64,000 bases of DNA from JAGXKT01 sp964531695 (GTDB lineage: Bacteria > Planctomycetota > Phycisphaerae > SM23-33): NCBI GenBank assembly GCA_964531695.1, contig CAZHEH010000001.1, positions 124,001-188,000 of the forward strand, given 5' to 3'. This document shows, piece after piece, positions 59,739 through 64,000 of this stretch (position 1 is the first letter of the stretch; every line of letters starts with the position of its first letter). The notes below the pieces were generated by a model that was not told the DNA's origin, ran no database searches, and saw only the letters and a program-made list of their open reading frames with translations. Made by a program: the position numbers and the translations under genes.

Positions 59739-60611
59739 TCACGCCCGACGCCGGCGGAAGGTCAACACCGGCATCTCCGGACGACAGCTCAGCCGCACCG
59801 GCACGCCCACCATTCCCAGGCCTCGCGAGACGTACACGCAGCAGCGCGGCCCGGCCGCCAAGCCCGAGGCGTAGCGCCGGTTCCGAATCGGCAGGCGGGG
59901 CGCGCCGATCCACGGAAGCCGGACTTGCCCGCCGTGCGTGTGCCCGCACAGCAGCACGTCGGCGCGGACGCCCTCAGGCATGTTGTCGGCGTAATCGGGG
60001 TTATGGACCAGCACGATGCGCGGCACGTCCGGCCCCACCCCGCGCGTGGCATGGGCCAGATCCGGGCGACCGCGCCACATGTCCTCCACGCCCGCCACGC
60101 ACAACGCCGCCCCGTCCCGCATGAGAAGGCGGCTGTCGTTGCGCAGAACGGTGACGCCGGCCCGTGTCAGCAGCTCCGCGACTCGATCGGCGCCGACGGC
60201 ATAGTCGTGGTTGCCCAGCACGGCCAGCCGGCCCAGCGGCGCCCGCAGCCCCGCGAGGATCTCATCCAATGAGACGTTCGACTCGTCGAAGTGGGTGACG
60301 AAGTCGCCGGTCAGCACGGCCAGATCCGGCCGGGCCGCGTTGGCCATCTCCACGGCCCGAGTCAGATAGTCGGCGCCGATCAGCCGGCCGAGGTGAAGGT
60401 CGGTCAGGTGGACCACGCGCAGGGAGTCCCATGCGGGCGGCCAGTCCGGCAGCTCGATGACGGGACGGCTCACGTCGATCCGCTTGGGCTCCAGGAACAT
60501 GGCGTCAATGATACCCCCGGCCGCCGCGGCCGTCGCCGTGCCGGCCAGGGCGAGCTTCAGCACTCGCCGACGCGTCGGTCGCGATTCGTTGTCGAGGCGG
60601 TCGGGCTGCAT
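59739..60611 (-). CDS. Metallophosphoesterase with Tat-like signal
   Basis: 290 residues. An N-terminal TRRRVLKLALAG followed by a hydrophobic run looks like a Tat signal/anchor. The calcineurin-like core has all metal motifs: RVVHLTDLHLGRL, LAVLTGDFVTHF, LAVLGNHDYAVG, VLVHNPDYAD and CGHTHGGQVRLPWIG. Members hydrolyse phosphodiesters, including nucleotide-linked lipids (YkuE-like); the substrate here is not known. AAGGGGA precedes the ATG at 60611. It is the last gene of a minus-strand group; the 832-base region upstream holds structured repeats. Confidence 0.9.
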   Translation of the reverse strand: MQPDRLDNESRPTRRRVLKLALAGTATAAAAGGIIDAMFLEPKRIDVSRPVIELPDWPPAWDSLRVVHLTDLHLGRLIGADYLTRAVEMANAARPDLAVLTGDFVTHFDESNVSLDEILAGLRAPLGRLAVLGNHDYAVGADRVAELLTRAGVTVLRNDSRLLMRDGAALCVAGVEDMWRGRPDLAHATRGVGPDVPRIVLVHNPDYADNMPEGVRADVLLCGHTHGGQVRLPWIGAPRLPIRNRRYASGLAAGPRCCVYVSRGLGMVGVPVRLSCRPEMPVLTFRRRRA

Positions 60612-60673
60612 CTTCGTGTCCCCTTGGTACGAAGGCCCGGCCGGTGGGGAGCGCCGTTTGCGCAAAAAAAAGC

Positions 60674-60815
60674 GGGCGTGACGCAGCTTGCTCAAGGCCG
60701 CGCCATCGCCCTTCGCCTTAGCAGGGGCTATCCCATGGGGAAGCCCGGCAACGCTTTCCGGTGAAACGAGAGGGGAAACCGGAATATCCCGGCGGGCGCT
60801 CATCTCCGCCGTTGT
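60674..60815. repeat. Structured repeat, unit A
   Basis: Unit A opens with a 32-base word at 60686-60717 that is identical in unit B (61122-61153), then a hairpin TTCCGGT/ACCGGAA (60756-60762 with 60778-60784) and a second hairpin CGGCGG/CCGCCG with loop GCGCTCATCT (60790-60811). Unit B has the same order with changed stem and loop bases. The 832-base gap it lies in has no supported gene. It is not an insertion sequence: no transposase or target duplication is visible. Confidence 0.75.
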
Positions 60816-60879
60816 CGCCGCAGCACCCCTGCCGGTGCGGCCCGCCCAAGCACCCGCCCCAGGAGGAGAGGACGGCAAC

Positions 60880-60901
60880 CGACGGGCGCTCATCTCCGTC
60901 G
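60880..60901. repeat. Isolated copy of the GCGCTCATCT-loop hairpin
   Basis: CGACGG, loop GCGCTCATCT and CCGTCG form a perfect 6-base-pair stem. Compared with unit A the stem changes from CGGCGG/CCGCCG to CGACGG/CCGTCG, a compensated G-C to A-T change. It lies 65 bases after the unit A hairpin and is not preceded by a full unit. Confidence 0.65.
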
Positions 60902-61109
60902 ATCCTGCCTTCGAATGGCGGTCCGCTACAACTAGGTACGTTCGCTCAACAGCTTGCCCTCGCAAGACGAACGTATCGGCTCCTCGGTCAAGACAACATC
61001 CTTCAGTGAGCACAACTCCGCTCTTCGTCGCATTCCTTGGTCCCGCAAGACAAAACGGCAGCCGGCGCGGCGCCGGGCTCGCCCGGCGCCGAACCGGGTT
61101 GAATACAGG

Positions 61110-61250
61110 GGGCGAGACGCGGCTTGCTCAAGGCCGCGCCATCGCCCTTCGCCCGGTAGAGGCAATCCCAGTGAGGCCCCTGGGTGACAGGCCCTCCGGT
61201 GAAGGAGAGAGAAAACCGGATATCAGCGGGCGTTCAACTCCGCTGTGCCT
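61110..61250. repeat. Structured repeat, unit B
   Basis: Second copy of the unit, 436 bases after unit A. It shares the 32-base identical word (61122-61153), then a hairpin CCCAG/CTGGG, the TCCGGT/ACCGGA stem with a purine-rich loop, and CAGCGG/CCGCTG with loop GCGTTCAACT (61224-61245), again with a compensated stem change (AG/CT in place of GC/GC). A fourth, imperfect copy of this last hairpin occurs at 61318-61339. Confidence 0.75.
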
Positions 61251-61317
61251 GCCATGGCGTTGCTTCGCCTCTACCGCAGGGACCTTAAGGCGACATCCAA
61301 CCTTAAAGGGTGGAGGC

Positions 61318-61339
61318 CGACGGGCGCTCATCTCCGCCA
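61318..61339. repeat. Fourth, degenerate copy of the repeat hairpin
   Basis: CGACGG, loop GCGCTCATCT and CCGCCA: the loop is identical to unit A, but two of the six stem pairs are broken. It ends about 100 bases from the stop of the next gene. Confidence 0.5.
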
Positions 61340-61443
61340 GCCCTGTCGCCGTTTCGCAAGGCCCCGGTGTGAGGTTCATTGTGCCGGCACGTTCGGGCAC
61401 GAGGGCCCGAAGCGCCGACAACGCTCCTCGATCACACTACTTG

Positions 61444-61920
61444 TCAACGAGCGCCACGCCCGCCACCACTCGGCTGGGCGGAGTCCCTCGGGACCCTGGC
61501 ATGTACCCGCGACGGCAAGATCGGCTCCAGAAGGGCCGACCATTCCTCCGCGGCCACCGGCCGCGTCAGGTACATCGCGCCGCTCGATCGTGCGGCCATC
61601 TCCCGCTCGCCGCCGCCCCGATCGCCGACAACAGCCAGGGGGCATCGCGGCCAGCGGCGCCGCAGCCATCTAAGTGTCCGGTCCAAGCGGACCGGCGAAC
61701 TCTCGTTGGCCAGTATGACCAAAGCCACCTCGCCCGCCGGGGCGTTGGACATCAAGTCCTCCGCCCGCCGGTAGGTGACCAGACAACCGCTATTCACTTC
61801 TGAAAGCGCCCGACCCATTTGGTCGGCTTCGCTCATGTCCGTGCATACCACAATGATGCACAGACCGCGCCGCACCGGACGTACCGCCGGCGCCGTCTTA
61901 ACCCTCGCATCCCTACTCAT
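61444..61920 (-). CDS. Degenerate response-regulator receiver-like protein
   Basis: 158 residues. After a short basic lead, residues 20-135 follow the receiver beta-alpha pattern: GLCIIVVCTDMSEADQMGRALSEVNSGCLVTYRRAEDLMSNAPAGEVALVILANESSPVRLDRTLRWLRRRWPRCPLAVVGDR, then AMYLTRPVAAEEWSALLEPIL, where the T-R-P replaces the usual K-P. The strand-3 phosphorylation Asp is missing (VILANE), so it should not be phosphorylated. GAGAGG sits ahead of the ATG at 61920. A sigma-54 activator without a receiver domain lies 318 bases upstream, suggesting a two-part regulator. The C-terminal tail is Arg/Gly-rich. Confidence 0.6.
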   Translation of the reverse strand: MSRDARVKTAPAVRPVRRGLCIIVVCTDMSEADQMGRALSEVNSGCLVTYRRAEDLMSNAPAGEVALVILANESSPVRLDRTLRWLRRRWPRCPLAVVGDRGGGEREMAARSSGAMYLTRPVAAEEWSALLEPILPSRVHARVPRDSAQPSGGGRGAR

Positions 61921-62238
61921 TCCGTGTGCCTCTCAGCGGCTCACACTATTTGATACAACCGGCATGCCAAGCGACCTCGCGAGCCGAGATGGGAATACAA
62001 ATGCCCTGTTTATAGATGCTTATGGAGATGTTTTTGCGGCAGCAGGGGCGAGCCCGTCGTGGCGTTGCGCCGCAAACTGCGCCATGCCGCGCCGCAACGC
62101 ACAACACCGCGCGCCGCAAGTTGCATCGTGCGACGGACACCGCGGAACTGTGGGAACAACCGGACGAAGTGGCGATGCGCGTCTACTTGAAGAACGGCTT
62201 CCACCGATCGCGGCAGGAACAGCTTCTTCACTGGGCTG
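61921..62238. other. Gap between activator and degenerate receiver genes
   Basis: 318 bases. It contains an AT-richer patch at about 61945-62035 and a GC-rich part with an 8-base inverted repeat GCGTTGCG/CGCAACGC (about 62060-62100). No protein gene is supported. I saw no clear sigma-54 promoter by eye; a weak TTGGCA/TAGTGT pair with 16-base spacer on the minus strand lies just upstream of the receiver-like gene. Confidence 0.4.
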
Positions 62239-63273
62239 CTAAAGAGGTTCGAGGTCCGCGTCGTCAAGCCCGAACGCACGGATCTTCCGAAGCAGCGTGC
62301 TGCGATGGATGTCCAGGAGACGTGCGGCCGCAGTGCGATTGTGACTCGTGGCGACTAGGGCGCGGCGAATCGCCCGCTCCTCCAGGTCCGCCAGCCGGTA
62401 CGTCCCGGTCGGCGCGTCCGGCTGCGGAATGCGGGCCTCCGGGAGGGGCGCCGCGGGCCGTGCGTGATGGTCCTCGCCGGCGTCCCAGCCCAGCGTCTCG
62501 CCCGGCAGCATCGGCGGCAGATCGGCCGCGTACAGCCGCTCCACGTACGCCGACAACTCCCGCACATTGCCCGGCCAGGGGTAGCTCCGCAACTGCTCGC
62601 GAAGCCACGGCGAGTACCGCCGCGGAGGCATCCCGTACTCCTCGGCATAATACGCGGTGTAGTAGTCGAGAAGCGGCTCGATGTCCTCCCGCCGAGACCG
62701 CAGCGGCGGCACCTCGATCCGGACGACGTTCAGCCGGTGGTACAAGTCGCCGCGGAATTCCCCCGCCGTCACGGCCGCCGACAGGTGCCGGTTCGTCGCC
62801 GCGACGAACCGAACATCCACGGCAATGGGCTGCGACGCCCCAACCGGCGTGACCTCGCGCTCCTGGAGCAGGCGAAGCAGCTTGGGCTGGAGATGGATGG
62901 GCAACTCCCCCACCTCGTCCAGGAAGAGCGTTCCGCCTTCGGCCGCCCGGACCACACCCAAGGTGCTGACGGCTGCCCCGGTGAACGCCCCCCGGACATG
63001 CCCGAAGAATTGGCTTTCAAACAGGGATTCGCTAATTCCGGGACAGTTGACGGGAATGAAAGGCCCCCGCAGCCGCGCGGACCTATCGTGCACCCGCTTG
63101 GCCAGCAGCTCCTTCCCCGTCCCGGACTCGCCTTCGAGCAGCACAACGCAGTCGTTCTGCGCGACCGCATCGATTACGGCAAGCACCTGACGGAAGAGCG
63201 AACTGACGGCAATCAAGCGGGGGCCGGTGCGAATCCCGTCCCGTGGAACATCACCCACAGAACCAGGGAGCAT
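62239..63273 (-). CDS. Sigma-54-dependent transcriptional activator (no receiver domain)
   Basis: 344 residues. It begins almost at the AAA+ domain: VLLEGESGTGKELLAKRVHDRS (Walker A), VNCPGISESLFESQFFGHVRGAFTGAA with the sigma-54-contact loop GAFTGA, GGTLFLDEVGELPIHLQPKLLRLLQE (Walker B), VAATNRHL and YHRLNVVRIEVPPLRSRREDI, and WPGNVRELSAYVERL. The C-terminal Fis-type helix-turn-helix is RALVATSHNRTAAARLLDIHRSTLLRKIRAFGL. No sensory domain precedes the AAA+ part, so control must be by a partner protein or level. GGAGG precedes the ATG at 63273, better than the ATG 18 bases earlier. It could act on the neighbouring receiver-like protein genes. Confidence 0.93.
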   Translation of the reverse strand: MLPGSVGDVPRDGIRTGPRLIAVSSLFRQVLAVIDAVAQNDCVVLLEGESGTGKELLAKRVHDRSARLRGPFIPVNCPGISESLFESQFFGHVRGAFTGAAVSTLGVVRAAEGGTLFLDEVGELPIHLQPKLLRLLQEREVTPVGASQPIAVDVRFVAATNRHLSAAVTAGEFRGDLYHRLNVVRIEVPPLRSRREDIEPLLDYYTAYYAEEYGMPPRRYSPWLREQLRSYPWPGNVRELSAYVERLYAADLPPMLPGETLGWDAGEDHHARPAAPLPEARIPQPDAPTGTYRLADLEERAIRRALVATSHNRTAAARLLDIHRSTLLRKIRAFGLDDADLEPL

Positions 63274-63300
63274 GTGACCTCCGTGAGCCATCTACGATAT

Positions 63301-63325
63301 CTGCAAATCTGAGCAGGATTTGCAG
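63301..63325. promoter_or_regulatory. Perfect 9+9 inverted repeat in the activator leader
   Basis: CTGCAAATC (63301-63309) and GATTTGCAG (63317-63325) are perfect inverted arms with a 7-base spacer, 28 bases upstream of the activator's ATG and downstream of its predicted promoter. It may be an operator for autoregulation or an mRNA hairpin. Confidence 0.6.
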
Positions 63326-63384
63326 CACCTCACCTTCAGTTCGGCTATGTGTTCTCCTTGCAGCTACGATCTTGAGCGTATGCC

Positions 63385-63413
63385 CTTATACCATGCCTTC
63401 GCCGATTTGGCAA
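63385..63413 (-). promoter_or_regulatory. Candidate sigma-70-type promoter of the sigma-54 activator gene
   Basis: On the minus strand TTGCCA (63408-63413), a 17-base spacer and TATAAG (63385-63390). The predicted start near 63378 leaves a leader of about 105 bases containing the inverted repeat at 63301-63325. The match is good for a housekeeping promoter. Confidence 0.6.
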
Positions 63414-63667
63414 CCCGCAATATCGGACCCACCGGTTCGGCCATTCCGTGCTTCCTCCGACCGGCCCGCGGGAGGCCAAGGGGGCCCGCCTAAGAGGCAT
63501 CGAAGCCGCCGCGAAGCGATGGCCCGGCAGGGCCGGCGAGGCAGGCGATGCCGGGGTGTCGTCGATGGACGCGGACGCAGCCGGGAGTCCGTGCAGCAAG
63601 CGTGATGGGGTGGGGTCTCCGGAATCACCTTTAGCGGCCCGTTCTGCCGGCAAATCCGGCCAGGGCG

Positions 63668-63823
63668 CTACGCAGTTCTTTCGGGCACGAACAGTGCATC
63701 CGTGTCCTCGGCGACAGCCCGCCTCGGCGTGCGCACCACCCGAAATCCGAACGGAAGGCCGGACTGCTCTAATTCGAGCGGTTCCGCGCGGGCCGTGCAT
63801 GGGCGTCCGTCCAGCAGCTCCAT
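63668..63823 (-). CDS. Possible small gene or gene remnant (51 residues)
   Basis: A short minus-strand frame opens with MELLDGRPCTARAEPLELEQ and continues SGLPFGFRVVRTPRRAVAEDTDALFVPERTA before a TAG. The composition (acidic/basic mix, FGFRVVR) is more protein-like than the shadows around it, and an in-frame TAA lies 30 bases upstream, so it could be the tail of a broken gene. GFRVVR-type ends occur in formylglycine-generating-enzyme-like proteins, but the match is too short. No ribosome site is visible. The rest of 63414-64000 holds nothing else that I can support. Confidence 0.25.
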   Translation of the reverse strand: MELLDGRPCTARAEPLELEQSGLPFGFRVVRTPRRAVAEDTDALFVPERTA

Positions 63824-64000
63824 GTATGGGTGGGGGCCGGTGGTGTTGCTGAGTTACCTATGGCGGCGATCATGTGGCCCTCATCCACACGATCCGACAC
63901 CCCTACACGCTGCGATCCTCTCCGGAGGTGCGCCAGACACACGCACGCGCGCTGCCTAAACGACGTGGAACGCGCCCGCGAGGCGGATGTCGGCCGAGGA

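Noticed and set aside
60611..61013. Minus-strand extension of the metallophosphoesterase frame upstream into the repeat
   Set aside because: The ATG at 60611 has a good ribosome site and starts the Tat-like signal; the extension is translation of the repeat units.
60674..61339. Repeat hairpins as hammerhead ribozyme, cobalamin riboswitch or integron attC sites
   Set aside because: The reverse strand has AGATGAG but not the CTGATGA and GAAA core; riboswitch consensus boxes are absent; no RYYYAAC/GTTRRRY pairs are seen.
63345..63800. 151-codon minus-strand frame at the window end
   Set aside because: Arg/Ala/Pro-rich sequence typical of shadows, with no ribosome site; a known-type promoter for the activator lies in it.

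Overview
The window is very GC-rich and densely coded, with no rRNA, tRNA, CRISPR array or insertion sequence that I could recognise. The gene content points to a Gram-negative, outer-membrane bacterium of the PVC group, most likely a Planctomycetota (Phycisphaerae-like) member. The clues are an LpxC-FabZ fusion, a bamA-skp-lpxD-lpxC/fabZ-lpxA cluster, ResB/CcsA (system II) cytochrome c maturation, a small HTH-plus-membrane protein starting MGKKMYYSEQEAAEKLG, several Gfo/Idh/MocA oxidoreductases, and many PDZ/S41/HtrA-type secreted proteases. This taxonomy is inference from content; no marker gene is present. An anaerobic or microaerobic life is suggested by an [FeFe]-hydrogenase-like sensor kinase, ribulose-monophosphate genes and an electron-transfer flavoprotein.

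Layout. 0-1.2 kb: end of etfB, then etfA. 1.2-4.7 kb (minus): a ribulose-monophosphate pair, a hexulose-6-phosphate synthase fused to an RraA-like domain plus a hexuloisomerase-like SIS protein, split by a lower-GC two-gene module (TcmP partner plus three-Cys Gp37/Gp68-type protein). 4.8-9.8 kb: small hypothetical, cystathionine-gamma-synthase-family enzyme, ankyrin lipoprotein, rmuC, der. 10-16.2 kb (minus): ccsA/resB, OmpA-family lipoprotein with a clear terminator, HTH/membrane protein and two small hypotheticals. 16.3-24.2 kb: trpB2 (minus), HAD phosphatase and GH38-type mannosidase, trpB-trpA. 24.2-29.6 kb: accA, GH94-type phosphorylase and a uronate-isomerase-like protein, the last two divergent. 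29.7-33.5 kb (minus): an HtrA-type protease followed by its degenerate paralogue. 33.6-34.8 kb: truD. 34.9-43 kb (minus): outer-membrane biogenesis operon bamA-skp-lpxD-lpxC/fabZ-lpxA'-lpxA-gfo. 43.3-50 kb: Gfo/Idh enzyme, mscS, rny with a long leader, cstA. 50-60.6 kb: hydroxyacid dehydrogenase, the very large hydrogenase-like hybrid kinase, a 5'-nucleotidase-like lipoprotein, an S41 protease and a metallophosphoesterase. 60.6-64 kb: a gene-poor end with a duplicated structured repeat, a degenerate receiver protein and a sigma-54 activator lacking a receiver domain.

How it fits together. The 34.9-43 kb operon carries BamA assembly, a Skp-like chaperone and the first committed steps of lipid A plus FabZ. 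HtrA, its pseudo-protease partner, S41 and OmpA-like lipoprotein would serve the same envelope. GH38, HAD, GH94, the uronate-isomerase-like protein and two Gfo/Idh proteins form a loose sugar-processing set. Most relevant for novelty are the TcmP/three-Cys module inside the RuMP operon, the hydrogenase-like kinase that keeps H-cluster ligands but lacks the proton-relay Cys, the paired LpxA proteins of which one lacks the catalytic His, the GH38 protein with Asn at the nucleophile position, and the covarying hairpin repeat at 60.67-61.34 kb. Everything here was read by eye; no database search or folding was run.
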